From Shewanella woodyi ATCC 51908 (GTDB taxonomy: Bacteria; Pseudomonadota; Gammaproteobacteria; Enterobacterales; Shewanellaceae): DNA of 64,000 nt. Of the stretch, positions 18,089 to 26,746 are shown piece after piece. The stretch covers positions 2,976,001-3,040,000 of the forward strand of contig NC_010506.1 of NCBI RefSeq assembly GCF_000019525.1. The letters run 5' to 3'. How positions within the stretch are numbered: the first letter of the stretch is position 1; each line of letters begins with the position of its first letter. A program made the translations under genes and the position numbers. The notes under the pieces are model-generated. The model searched no databases, was not told where the DNA came from, and saw nothing but the letters and a program-made list of their open reading frames with translations.

Positions 18089-18695
18089 TTAAAAGTAGCT
18101 CATTGGAAAAACCTGAATACACATTCCCAATGTATATTTCTTAGCCCTTTCAATCCATCCTTGCCGACCCTGCTTCAACAATTTCATCTGATGCCCCCTT
18201 GAAAAGTTAAGTTCAGGATCATTTACATCATTATTAACATAAACAACTTCAAATCCTGAGTTCTGTAACAAACCTTCCATTTTTGAATCAAAATCAAAGT
18301 TATACACCTAGCAAAAGTGCGAAGCTAATTCAAATGACTTTACTCTGTTGTAATACTGGCTACTAATTGACAAGCTACCAGAGATAGAGCAAGAAATATC
18401 GAGTAAAGCTATCCAACTGTCGTCACCCATTAAAGTATTTAAACGCTGTATAGAACCTTTAGGATTAGATAAGTAAGATGAAAGTGTAGATTCCCCATAT
18501 GCCACTAATTTTTTCAAAAGCTAAATAATCAACATCCAATAAATCATGACATAGAAAATCTTCATTACTGCTTTTATTCGGCACACAAAAATCTATGCAT
18601 ACTTGGTTAACGTCGATTCCATCCACATTATTCACCTTGTGCAATAGCAAATGGGATACATTCCCCACCGACTACCCAAGATCTAAAAAAGTCAT
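18089..18695 (-). pseudogene. Decayed SAM-dependent methyltransferase
   Basis: Read leftward from about 18695, the frame gives FLDLG-stop-SVGNVSHLLLHKVNNVDGIDVN, a good match to methyltransferase motif I with a TAG (18672-18674) where Cys would be expected. The frame continues through HDLLDVDYLAFEK, then shifts near 18515-18530 into SNPKGSIQRLNTLMGDDSW and ISSQYYNRVKSFELASHF. A second TAG follows at 18308-18310, after which the same frame runs to FNFSRGHQMKLL-like sequence and KKYTLG. Two nonsense codons and one frameshift make it non-functional. Its N-terminal part may also be lost. It shares no operon with its neighbours. Confidence 0.8.
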
Positions 18696-18920
18696 CTTGA
18701 GTTAGATTCACTAGCCACCATCATTTAGTAACTTAAAAAAGTACTTATTATTGAACCATAAAAAAAGTATATACATTTTTTCAACACATCATTAGAATCT
18801 GAAAAGTTATATACAGGATGTAACAGGCTTTCGGTTTATATAACTTATTTAACATAACTAATTTAGGCTGTCCCTAAGTAGTTATAAAACCATAGTATTT
18901 ATTAAAGGAAGAAATAAATC

Positions 18921-19175
18921 ATGAGTAAACTTATCAAGAAAGTAGCAATTGCCACATTAGTAACTACAGGTGCTTTAAGTGCCGCTTTCACTGCCTATGC
19001 TGGAAAACAGGATAAATGGATTCTAGAATACGTTTACATGTCAGGCTCAACTGTTGTTGGTGAGCAGGTAATTAATCAATGTACTGGTTCAGTGTTTAAT
19101 TCTGGTCAAGTGACAAGTAATAAAGTACTAGTCGCTAGCGAGCCCTGTAGTTACGACGATTCAAACAACAGATAG
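18921..19175 (+). CDS. Small exported protein (DUF6289-like)
   Basis: 84 residues. The signal peptide KKVAIATLVTTGALSAAFTA, with a cleavage site after AYA (about residue 27), is followed by a mature part of about 57 residues. The mature part has two cysteines (INQCTGSVFN and ASEPCSYDD) that could form one disulfide, and begins with a WILEYVYMSGSTVVGEQ strand. The pattern resembles DUF6289-type small secreted proteins, which have no known function. AAGGAAG precedes the ATG. It is a single gene flanked by a pseudogene and a convergent peroxiredoxin gene. The family assignment is tentative. Confidence 0.7.
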   Translation: MSKLIKKVAIATLVTTGALSAAFTAYAGKQDKWILEYVYMSGSTVVGEQVINQCTGSVFNSGQVTSNKVLVASEPCSYDDSNNR

Positions 19176-19210
19176 TGGTAACTTTATCAACATAAGCAAT
19201 CTGTTATTAA

Positions 19211-19242
19211 TGTGATTAGCCTTAATTTAAAGGCTAATCACA
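19211..19242. terminator. Stem-loop between convergent genes
   Basis: A 12-bp inverted repeat (TGTGATTAGCCT...AGGCTAATCACA) follows the small exported protein. It lacks a clear T tract, so it may be a stabilising or weak terminating hairpin. Confidence 0.5.
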
Positions 19243-19353
19243 CTCTGCTTATAAACTTCTTTATACAAAGTTAAGTAGTATGAACAGCTCCAAAAATTAT
19301 CATACTTATCAACATCGAAATTGGCGTTTAATCTTGATAAGCAAAGTTTTAAC

Positions 19354-19884
19354 CTAGGAATAAGTACCACGGATCGGGTAATTATTTTCAGGATTTCTAA
19401 TAAATCCAAGTCCAGAAAGCAACGCACCTAACTCAGGACGGACAAATGGCCCATTGGAAATATCTATCACCTGAGCCAGCCCCTTTTCATTGACTACGAA
19501 TAGACCTGGCTCTGCAAATGGATGATCTGTTTCCTGAGCCGAGCGAGGGTTAGAGATATACAATCCAAGCTGCTGCATCTGAGCAACCGTGAGCCCATAA
19601 GCTATCGGATAACTCACATCTAGTTGCTCAATGTGAGTCCTTGCCTGCTCTAGACTATCAGCAGAGACAGCAATAATATCGACACCAAGTTTAAGAAACT
19701 CAAGTTTGAGTTTTTCAACTTCATTAAGGTAACGAGTGCACAAGGGACAATGTTTACCGCGATACACTATTACCATCTGCCAATCAGCGCCATTTTGGGG
19801 CTTACCTAGGGTTACTTTTCCATCATTTATTGATAGCAACTCAATAGAGGGAAAAGAAGCGCCTGCTATAAGTTTTGTGGTCAT
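19354..19884 (-). CDS. AhpC/TSA-family peroxiredoxin-like protein
   Basis: 176 residues, thioredoxin fold. The active segment VYRGKHCPLCTRYLNE carries Cys46 and Cys49 as CxxC. It corresponds to the peroxidatic position of the RG-x-x-CP-x-C subgroup of peroxiredoxin-like proteins. Further landmarks are DIIAVSADS and EPGLFVVNEKG. AAGGAG precedes the ATG. It probably reduces peroxides or acts as a thiol oxidoreductase in the cytoplasm. It is followed upstream by the questin-oxidase-like and glutathione transferase genes on the same strand, which suggests a shared detoxification role. Confidence 0.85.
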   Translation of the reverse strand: MTTKLIAGASFPSIELLSINDGKVTLGKPQNGADWQMVIVYRGKHCPLCTRYLNEVEKLKLEFLKLGVDIIAVSADSLEQARTHIEQLDVSYPIAYGLTVAQMQQLGLYISNPRSAQETDHPFAEPGLFVVNEKGLAQVIDISNGPFVRPELGALLSGLGFIRNPENNYPIRGTYS

Positions 19885-19966
19885 TGTTTACTCCTTTATT
19901 TTTCTTAAGCCAAAAAAGTTCCAGTTAAAAATGGGGACTCTCTTGGCTCAGGTGTTTTGCTCTGTA

Positions 19967-21130
19967 TTACTCATACTCAGCTAAAACTTGACTAGCGACA
20001 ATACGATAGATCTCATGATCTTCTAAATTTTGCGCCAGCCACTTACACGAAAATACCATCTTGATCTCATGAACCTCATCAATCTTAACCGCTGTTTTAG
20101 CAAGACTGTTCCAGTCTGGTAGCAGATCTGCAGCTGAATAAACGCCAGAGAAGGTAAGCTTAGGTGCGCCTTTCTCCAGATAGAGGCCCGTTAGCCAGAT
20201 CCAATACCTTTGCCACAACTTTACTGCCAATTTACGATCGCTATTTTGTAACGATAATGTCAGATCCACTAACGCTTGAGCCGAGGTGACGGCGTGCAAC
20301 GTAGTCAGAGCAGGTTCATAGAGATACAGTGCAGCGGCTGCTTTACAGATCTCTGCTATCTGGCAAGAAAAGTTTGCTTCAGTGATCGAAAAGCCTTGAT
20401 TAAGAGCCAGCTGATGCACAGTACTAGAGCCACATAGTGTTTCACTAACGGGTAAACTCGCCCCTGAAGTTGACAGCTTGACCTCTCCACTCTCAACTTT
20501 AAGGGCGGCTCTGCCCCAGGATGTAAGTAGCGCATCCTGACCATCACTAACATCACTAACATCACTAACATCAATACTCGAGGCTTCATCTGTTTTCATC
20601 GAGCCCAGCTCGCCGTAAAGGTCTTGATAGCGAATGGCAAAATAGGCCAATGCATCGGCTATCAGGGCATCATCGCCCTGCATCCTGGCGAAACTTAATT
20701 TGATTAAAGGATGAAACAAGCCCATCGGCAGTGAATCAGCCATGATATTAAGTGCGTGATGTATAAATCGCTCAGCGCCTAGATTAGTGAGCCCCTCTAA
20801 AAAAACCCGTTTAAATTCAATTAAAAACTCAGCTTTCCCTAAATAATCTGGCCAATTATTCAGGGTAACTGAATCGGTATCTCTTAGCCCCAGATCTTCA
20901 ATCAAGCTTCTATACCTTGATGCTGGCCAGTGACTTTTAAATCGTTTGATATCAGTATCACTGCCTCCAAGTGCTGCTAAGCTCATGATCGTCATAGGAA
21001 AGTGATTCGCCATTCCACTTCGTGTTACCCCTCCTAGATTTGGGTGATAGCGACCATCTTGTCGCATCTCGTGATTAACAAAAGCAGTTAATTCTGCTGA
21101 TGATTGAATGCTATTATTGATATTTCTCAT
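19967..21130 (-). CDS. Questin-oxidase-like family protein
   Basis: 387 residues, mostly helical, without signal peptide. NHEMRQDGRYHPNLGG and ANHFPMTIMSLAALGG near the N terminus and FIHHALNIMADSLPMGLFHPLIKLSFAR near residue 120 match the histidine-rich pattern of the questin oxidase-like (DUF4243) family. Members oxidise anthraquinone-type compounds in fungi; the bacterial role is open. A 9-nt tandem repeat near residue 195 encodes repeated SDV units. AGAGG precedes the ATG. It lies 46 nt downstream of the glutathione transferase pair on the same strand. Confidence 0.72.
   Translation of the reverse strand: MRNINNSIQSSAELTAFVNHEMRQDGRYHPNLGGVTRSGMANHFPMTIMSLAALGGSDTDIKRFKSHWPASRYRSLIEDLGLRDTDSVTLNNWPDYLGKAEFLIEFKRVFLEGLTNLGAERFIHHALNIMADSLPMGLFHPLIKLSFARMQGDDALIADALAYFAIRYQDLYGELGSMKTDEASSIDVSDVSDVSDGQDALLTSWGRAALKVESGEVKLSTSGASLPVSETLCGSSTVHQLALNQGFSITEANFSCQIAEICKAAAALYLYEPALTTLHAVTSAQALVDLTLSLQNSDRKLAVKLWQRYWIWLTGLYLEKGAPKLTFSGVYSAADLLPDWNSLAKTAVKIDEVHEIKMVFSCKWLAQNLEDHEIYRIVASQVLAEYE
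20542..20573. repeat. In-frame 9-nt tandem repeat inside a gene
   Basis: Three perfect copies of CATCACTAA plus a partial fourth lie inside the questin-oxidase-like gene. On the coding strand they give Asp-Val-Ser repeats. Copy-number change would stay in frame. Confidence 0.9.
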
Positions 21131-21176
21131 AACTGCCTCTTTATCTGTTAGCTAGTCTCTAGCTAGGTAAAAGTGT

Positions 21177-22145
21177 CTAAAATGTCGATGACATCCCCAC
21201 AGGCACGATACCGTGAGGGTTTCTTAATGGGCTTTTTGAGTGATAGCCTTTACGATACACATCCAGATCTATGGTGTGTGCCACGCCAGGATACTCAACT
21301 AGCCTTGTTAGATAACGGGAGAGATTTGGATAATCCCGTATCGCCTTTATATTGCATTTAAATGCGCTGTAATAACCCACATCAAAGCGCACTAGCGTCG
21401 GCAACAGTCGCCAATCCGCTTCAGTCACTTGCTCTCCTAAGAGGTATGGACCCTGTGCTAATCGCTGCTCCAATGTCTCTAAAGCCATAAAGACCTTAGT
21501 GACAGCTTCATCATAGGCTTGCTGCTCACGAGCAAAACCCGCTTGATAGACGCCATTGTTGAGATTGCTGTAGATAAACTCGTTAAGCTCATCAATCTGC
21601 ACTGCTAATGGCGCTGGATAGTAATCCTCCTTGTTGTTGGTAATTTGATTAAACGATTGATTAAACATCCGAATAATCTCAGAAGACTCAGTGCTAACAA
21701 TGCTCTTTTGCTGCTTATCCCACAAAACAGGCACTGTGACCCTGCCTGTATAGTCTGGCGCCGCTAAACTGTAGAGTGAGTGCATATTCTCCAAGTGATA
21801 CAACTCATCGCTAAAGCGTCCTGAACCATCAAACACCCAGCCTTGATCGCTCCTAAGTGGTTTTACAAGTGAGCAGCTGATCACCTCCTCTAAGCCTTTT
21901 ATGCTGCGATAGATAAGTGTCCTGTGGGCCCAAGGACAGTTTAAAGCTGCAAACAGGTGGTAACGTCCAGCCTCGGCTTTAAACCCACCAATTCCACTTG
22001 GCCCCGCACTGCCATCTTTTGTGATCCAGTTTCGAAATTTGGCGCTGCCACGCTCAAAACGTCCTTGGTTTTCTTGGTATTGCTGCTTCTCAAATGCCTC
22101 TACTTGAGGATCGGTAAACCACTTCCCCTCTATTAACTTTCCCAT
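21177..22145 (-). CDS. Xi-class glutathione transferase (glutathionyl-hydroquinone reductase family)
   Basis: 322 residues, the length of YqjG/EcfG-type enzymes. An N-terminal extension with FRNWITKDGSAGPSG precedes the thioredoxin-like domain, whose active motif is LNCPWAHRTLIYRSIKGLE (catalytic Cys about residue 69). The helical C-terminal domain has YQAGFAREQQAYDEAV and LLGEQVTEADWRLLPTLVRFD. These enzymes remove glutathione from hydroquinones. It is the second of two tandem paralogues, 11 nt after the first, and they clearly arose by duplication. Likely regulated by the divergent LysR gene. Confidence 0.9.
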   Translation of the reverse strand: MGKLIEGKWFTDPQVEAFEKQQYQENQGRFERGSAKFRNWITKDGSAGPSGIGGFKAEAGRYHLFAALNCPWAHRTLIYRSIKGLEEVISCSLVKPLRSDQGWVFDGSGRFSDELYHLENMHSLYSLAAPDYTGRVTVPVLWDKQQKSIVSTESSEIIRMFNQSFNQITNNKEDYYPAPLAVQIDELNEFIYSNLNNGVYQAGFAREQQAYDEAVTKVFMALETLEQRLAQGPYLLGEQVTEADWRLLPTLVRFDVGYYSAFKCNIKAIRDYPNLSRYLTRLVEYPGVAHTIDLDVYRKGYHSKSPLRNPHGIVPVGMSSTF

Positions 22146-22156
22146 ACCTTTCAGCC

Positions 22157-23143
22157 CTATTTTTCTGAGAGTTTCTCTCTGTGATGTTCTGTGGTGAAAT
22201 CCACTAACGGCCCTTTTGGCACAATTCGTGTCGGGTTTATCGATTCATGACTTCCGTAGTAATGCGCCTTGATGTAGGGGATATCAACAGTGTTGGCAAT
22301 ACCTGGTTGCTGATAGAGATCCCTCAAATATCCCCACAAATTGGGGTAATCGACAATGCGCTTTTTATTACACTTAAAGTGGCCCACATACACAGGATCG
22401 AAGCGAACTAAGGTAGTAAAAAGCCGCCAATCTGCTTCTGTGATCTCATCACCTATCAGGTATCTTTGACTCTCTAGTCTGCTCTCTAAGGTATCTAGCG
22501 CAGTGAAGACTTCATCGACCGCATCGTCATAAGCGTGTTGTGTTGTGGCAAATCCCGCTCGATAAACACCATTGTTGATATTGGGATAGATATAATCGTT
22601 CATCTGATCTATCTCCCTGATCAGGCTCTCGGGAGCAAAATCTAGCGCAGTTGCACCAACCTCATCAAAGGCCGAATTAAACATACGGATGATCTCCGCC
22701 GACTCATTACTGACAATAGTGTGAGTGTGCTTGTCCCATAAAATGGGCACCGTCACTCTACCTGTATAGTTAGGATCCGCCTCTGTATAGAGCTGATGGG
22801 CATACTTGGCTCCTAATATCGGATCGGGCACCACGCCTTCACCAGGTTCAAAACTCCAGCCTTCCTCGCCCATAAACGCATTCACAACTGACATGGAGAT
22901 CATCTTATCCAGCCCCTTCAGTGTGCGGTAGATAATGGTGCGATGAGCCCAAGGACAGGCCAGAGACACATAAAGATGGTAACGATCCGCCTCCGCCTTA
23001 AAGCCACCGATACCAGAAGGTCCCGCTGAGCCATCTTTGGTGATCCAGTTTCTAAAACTCGATGCTTTACGTTCAAACTTGCCACCGGTAGATTGAGTGT
23101 CATACCAAGTGTCCTGCCATTTACCCTCTACTAATAATCCCAT
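22157..23143 (-). CDS. Xi-class glutathione transferase (glutathionyl-hydroquinone reductase family)
   Basis: 328 residues from the ATG at 23143, 6 nt after GGGAG; a TTG two codons earlier is less likely. The same signatures as its neighbour are present: FRNWITKDGSAGPSG, LACPWAHRTIIYRTLKGLD with the catalytic Cys, and YRAGFATTQHAYDDAV and LIGDEITEADWRLFTTLVRFD in the helical domain. It probably reduces glutathionyl-hydroquinones. It is the first gene of the leftward unit, with the LysR-type gene divergent 143 nt away. Confidence 0.9.
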   Translation of the reverse strand: MGLLVEGKWQDTWYDTQSTGGKFERKASSFRNWITKDGSAGPSGIGGFKAEADRYHLYVSLACPWAHRTIIYRTLKGLDKMISMSVVNAFMGEEGWSFEPGEGVVPDPILGAKYAHQLYTEADPNYTGRVTVPILWDKHTHTIVSNESAEIIRMFNSAFDEVGATALDFAPESLIREIDQMNDYIYPNINNGVYRAGFATTQHAYDDAVDEVFTALDTLESRLESQRYLIGDEITEADWRLFTTLVRFDPVYVGHFKCNKKRIVDYPNLWGYLRDLYQQPGIANTVDIPYIKAHYYGSHESINPTRIVPKGPLVDFTTEHHREKLSEK

Positions 23144-23286
23144 CTTCAACTCCCAGTTAATGTGTTGTTATGCAGATTAACCACTCCCCTATAATGAATA
23201 AACAGTAAATATGTGCACAGATTGTTCGCGGTATGAGAACAAACTTGCTAGTCTACTGAGAAACTATAAGTAGGAATGGATGAGCT

Positions 23287-24189
23287 ATGGGTCAGTTAGA
23301 AAATATGCAGATCTTTATCAAGGTCGTTGAGACCGGTGGGATCACTAAGGCTGCAGAGCAGCTCAACCTCGCTAAGTCGGCAGTCAGTAAGCGGCTATCA
23401 GAGATAGAGAAGCAGCTAAGCGTCAAGCTCATTAACCGTACAACCCGTAAATCTAGCCTCACTGAAGCGGGTAATGCCTACTACCAGAAATGTAAATTGA
23501 TCTTAGAGGAGGTCGACGATCTTAATTGTCAAATATCCTCTGTTCAACAGAGTTTAAATGGTGCCTTGAAGCTTGCGGTGCCTCTCTCATTTGGTGTCGT
23601 ACATTTAGTCAAAGCGTTAGAGCTATTTGCAAAGCAGCATCCTAGTTTGCAGATGGATCTCGATTTTTCAGACCGCTATATCGATCTCGTCGAAGAGGGG
23701 TTTGATCTTGCCATTCGTATCGGTACCTTAGCTGACTCAAGTATGCACGCTCGCGCCATCGCGCCTATCAGTCACATTTTGTGCGCTAGCCCTGAATATT
23801 TAGCGCTCAACGGCAGTCCCTCAACGCCTGAGCAGTTAAAAAGTCACTCACTGCTACGCTACTCACGAATGCCGCTCGCAGGCATCGAGCTTACCGATAA
23901 AGACAATAAAAAGTTCACCGTGCCAATGGAGAGTCACTGTATCGCCAACAACGGAGACTTTTTAAAAGCCATGGCGGTTTCAGGTCATGGGATCGCTTTT
24001 CTACCTCGCTTTATCGTTTGGCAAGAGCTTGCTAACGGGACACTTGAATCTGTGATGCAAAATTACCAACTAGCTCAAATGAAAGCTTATGCTGTATACC
24101 CGCAAAACCGTTACCTGCCCAAGAAGGTACGTATGTTAATTGACTTTTTAAGTGAGCATTTTGGCGAAACCCCTTATTGGGAGAAGTAG
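23287..24189 (+). CDS. LysR-family transcriptional regulator
   Basis: 300 residues. The winged helix-turn-helix (GITKAAEQLNLAKSAVSKRL, LINRTTRKSSLTEAG) is followed by an effector-binding domain with DLAIRIGTLADSSM, of the same LysR branch as the regulator at 7.2 kb. It stands between the divergent glutathione transferase genes and two rightward genes (a quinol-monooxygenase-like protein and a nitroreductase). It probably controls one or both groups in response to an electrophile or quinone. Confidence 0.88.
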   Translation: MGQLENMQIFIKVVETGGITKAAEQLNLAKSAVSKRLSEIEKQLSVKLINRTTRKSSLTEAGNAYYQKCKLILEEVDDLNCQISSVQQSLNGALKLAVPLSFGVVHLVKALELFAKQHPSLQMDLDFSDRYIDLVEEGFDLAIRIGTLADSSMHARAIAPISHILCASPEYLALNGSPSTPEQLKSHSLLRYSRMPLAGIELTDKDNKKFTVPMESHCIANNGDFLKAMAVSGHGIAFLPRFIVWQELANGTLESVMQNYQLAQMKAYAVYPQNRYLPKKVRMLIDFLSEHFGETPYWEK

Positions 24190-24321
24190 CCTTAATTATT
24201 ATCAATATTTTTTTGATAAAGATTCTTTTATTAGCCTATTTTTAATTAACTACATTAGACCTAAACTCTCTGCATCGACGACAAAGAGTGTGCGCTCTCA
24301 CCCATTATTGAGGATGAAACA

Positions 24322-24612
24322 ATGGCAAACTTAACCATTCAGGCAAACATCATCGCAAAACCTGGCAAGATTCAACAGGTGAAAACTGCCCTGCTTAAGC
24401 TCATTGAACTCACTCGCGCTGAAGCGGGTTGCGTCAATTACGACCTTCATCAAGATAATGAAAACCCTGCTCATTTTATGTTCTATGAAAACTGGACATC
24501 AAGAGAGTTATGGCAACAGCATATGAGCAGTGCACATATAGAGACCTATATCGCTGAAACACAAGATTGTGTTGAGCAATTTACTCTCAGTGAGATGACC
24601 CAGATAGCTTAA
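24322..24612 (+). CDS. ABM-domain protein, putative quinol monooxygenase
   Basis: 96 residues, a single dimeric alpha/beta antibiotic-biosynthesis-monooxygenase (YgiN-like) domain. Typical segments are AKPGKIQQVKTALLKLI, AGCVNYDLHQDNENPAHFMF and YENWTSRELWQQHMSSAH. YgiN-type proteins act on quinols or related aromatics. GAGGATG precedes the ATG. It lies between the LysR gene and the nitroreductase on the same strand. Confidence 0.85.
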   Translation: MANLTIQANIIAKPGKIQQVKTALLKLIELTRAEAGCVNYDLHQDNENPAHFMFYENWTSRELWQQHMSSAHIETYIAETQDCVEQFTLSEMTQIA

Positions 24613-24700
24613 ATCAACAGACAATAGTACAACCAATGAAGTATGAAAGAGCTGTCAAAGAGATAGCTCATCATAGAAATGATAAATGAATGGAAAAGTT

Positions 24701-25357
24701 ATGACTCACCCTATTATTAAAGACCTTAACCAGCGCCACACAGCAAAAAAGTACGATGCTTCAAAGCGTATCTCACAGAGCGTTCTTGAGATTATCTATG
24801 AGGCGATGCGCCTATCAGCTTCATCTATCAACTCTCAGCCATGGAAGTTTATCGTGATTGAAAGTGTTGAGGCCAAGCAGCGAATGCATGAAACGTTCGC
24901 AAATAAATATCAGTTTAATCAACCTCATATTAAAGCGGCCTCTCACATCATACTGTTTGCCCATAACCCGAGTTATACTCGTAATGATTATGCCAATGTG
25001 GTCGATAAAGGGATTGAGGATGGACGTACTAAACCACAAGATCGAGAGCAAGCATTTGGCGGTTATGCTTTTGCCGAGCTAAATACTGACGCTAACGGTA
25101 ACAACGCTGCATGGACAAAATCCCAGACCTACTTAGCACTAGGTAACACCATGCATGTATTGGCTCGTTTGGGCATTGATTCAACCCCAATGGAGGGCGT
25201 TGACAGTGAGCTAATTGGTGAGATATTTAAAGCAGAGCTAGATGGCTTTGTGTGTGAAGTCGCCCTCGCAGCTGGCTACCATCACTCAGAGGAGGATTAC
25301 AATGCTGCACTGCCAAAATCCCGCTTAGCGATGCAAGATGTGCTCACAGTGATCTAA
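24701..25357 (+). CDS. NfsB-like oxygen-insensitive NAD(P)H nitroreductase
   Basis: 218 residues from the ATG at 24701, 7 nt after GGA; a start at 24686 is less likely because the preferred start gives the usual NfsB length and N terminus. FMN-binding features are RHTAKKYDASKRIS near the N terminus, LSASSINSQPWKFIVI at about 40, and GIDSTPMEGVDSELIGEIF with VALAAGYHHSEEDYN in the C-terminal half. It reduces nitroaromatics and quinones by two-electron transfer. A terminator follows. Confidence 0.9.
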   Translation: MTHPIIKDLNQRHTAKKYDASKRISQSVLEIIYEAMRLSASSINSQPWKFIVIESVEAKQRMHETFANKYQFNQPHIKAASHIILFAHNPSYTRNDYANVVDKGIEDGRTKPQDREQAFGGYAFAELNTDANGNNAAWTKSQTYLALGNTMHVLARLGIDSTPMEGVDSELIGEIFKAELDGFVCEVALAAGYHHSEEDYNAALPKSRLAMQDVLTVI

Positions 25358-25390
25358 CACCTTTATGCTGATTGGGTTACAGCCACATAA

Positions 25391-25420
25391 AAAATAGCTC
25401 CTTAATGGAGCTATTTTTTT
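25391..25420. terminator. Bidirectional rho-independent terminator
   Basis: AATAGCTCC-TTAAT-GGAGCTATT is flanked by A and T tracts. It separates the rightward nitroreductase gene from the convergent membrane-protein gene. Confidence 0.92.
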
Positions 25421-25444
25421 GTTAACAGCTGACACTGATTGGTA

Positions 25445-26089
25445 TTAGCTCGCCTGCTTAACCGTCTTGGCCATCACACTGTTATAGACCTTCATTATCT
25501 TGTTGATTGAGTCTGAGCCACCAGCTAAAACTGCACCGGTAAAGATAATATCGATAATTAAGAAGAGCGCAGCTTGATATCCCTCAAGATTTGCCTGCTC
25601 AACATTAACAATCGTGCCTATAATTCTGATCCCAATAAAGGCGATCATCATTCCCATTCCAAGACCCAACCACTGGGAGATAAACCGTGAACCCGCTCTG
25701 TATTCGGCTCTCTCTTTCTCTATCTCCTCAAGACTTGTCGATAAACTCTTGTATTGGGAAGACTCTTCAGCAGCAAGCTTATCTGGCTGTGATTGAAGAT
25801 ATTTCTCCACTGCGAGCATTCTTATCGCAATCTCTCTGTCTAGTTCATCGGCGCCCGCACTTCTCCATGCTGAGAGAAACACTTCAATGGCCCTTTCAAC
25901 AAAGAGTGATAAGAAGATCAATGTACCTAAGAGTGATGCAGCCTTTTCAACGGGATCTTCTATCTTCAAACTGATAGGCTGAACTTTCCAAGCCACAAAC
26001 GAGATGACCAGCACCACAAGGACTCCCCATAAACGGCTGTACTTTGTCTCTCTCTTTGCTTCCTTTTTTTCACTGCTCATCATATTCAT
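25445..26089 (-). CDS. Hypothetical membrane protein of a three-gene cassette
   Basis: 214 residues, not recognised. Four probable transmembrane helices are seen: WGVLVVLVISFVAWKV at about 22-38, LLGTLIFLSLFVERAIEVF at about 53-73, LGLGMGMMIAFIGIRIIG at about 144-162, and ALFLIIDIIFTGAVLAGG at about 178-196. A charged soluble segment (about 75-140) lies between helices two and three, with probable coiled-coil (SLEEIEKERAEY). It starts 12 nt after the DUF2971 gene and is the last gene before the terminator. No function is assigned. Confidence 0.7.
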   Translation of the reverse strand: MNMMSSEKKEAKRETKYSRLWGVLVVLVISFVAWKVQPISLKIEDPVEKAASLLGTLIFLSLFVERAIEVFLSAWRSAGADELDREIAIRMLAVEKYLQSQPDKLAAEESSQYKSLSTSLEEIEKERAEYRAGSRFISQWLGLGMGMMIAFIGIRIIGTIVNVEQANLEGYQAALFLIIDIIFTGAVLAGGSDSINKIMKVYNSVMAKTVKQAS

Positions 26090-26101
26090 CCATTATTGTT
26101 G

Positions 26102-26701
26102 TTATATCTCATATTCATCCAACTCACCTGTTTCAATGTCTGTACGCACTAATTGGCGAATGGTAATTCCAGGGCAAAACTTTTTCGCAATAGCAGTGAG
26201 TAACTCACTCTGTCTTGATTCGGTATTAATACCAAATACCAACTCCTTTACTTTTACAGCTACAAAGGGCGAACCTTGAGCAAAGACTCGATGTTCTCTC
26301 TCATGGGACCACAGTTTCAACTTTTTCGTGAGTATGGCTTTTGCGATATCGCCCCCCTCCTCTTTATCCAGTTTTAGATCGTCCACATAAGTAACAGGTT
26401 CAATAGAGACACCTTGATCTAATACTTCCACACCCACAGCAAAACCTTTATGACCCTCGCAGTAATAAGACCACATCAACATATTGACAGCGGTTTCGCT
26501 CAAGGAGAGAATTTTAAATTCAGACTTTCGCCCACGGATCCTTGATATCTCCTCTTTAGACAACATCCCTTTGGAATAGATATAACGCCCCTCCATAGGA
26601 TCGTTAAGAGACTTAAAATCTGCCGCAAACAGACGCTGGTTAATAAATATATCCAGTGCAAATTCTAGGTTTTCAAAACCGCGGTATTTATACAGTCTCA
26701 T
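26102..26701 (-). CDS. DUF2971 domain protein
   Basis: 199 residues from the ATG at 26701, which has AAGGAG 6 nt upstream; an extended start at 26725 lacks this. Family marks are MRLYKYRGF at the start, LFAADFKSLNDPMEGRYIYS at about 30, ILSLSETAVNMLMWSYYCEGHKGFAVGV at about 85, and WSHEREHRVFAQG near 150. DUF2971 proteins have no settled function but are often in accessory islands and near defence genes. It is the middle gene of a three-gene unit between an M15-type peptidase and a membrane protein. Confidence 0.82.
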   Translation of the reverse strand: MRLYKYRGFENLEFALDIFINQRLFAADFKSLNDPMEGRYIYSKGMLSKEEISRIRGRKSEFKILSLSETAVNMLMWSYYCEGHKGFAVGVEVLDQGVSIEPVTYVDDLKLDKEEGGDIAKAILTKKLKLWSHEREHRVFAQGSPFVAVKVKELVFGINTESRQSELLTAIAKKFCPGITIRQLVRTDIETGELDEYEI

Positions 26702-26746
26702 ATCGAACTCCTTATCTATTCCCATAAGATAAAGTAAAACGTTGGA

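Noticed and set aside
20542..20573. Start of a CRISPR-like array
   Set aside because: The unit is 9 nt, has no spacers and is within a coding frame. No CRISPR array or cas gene was seen in the window.
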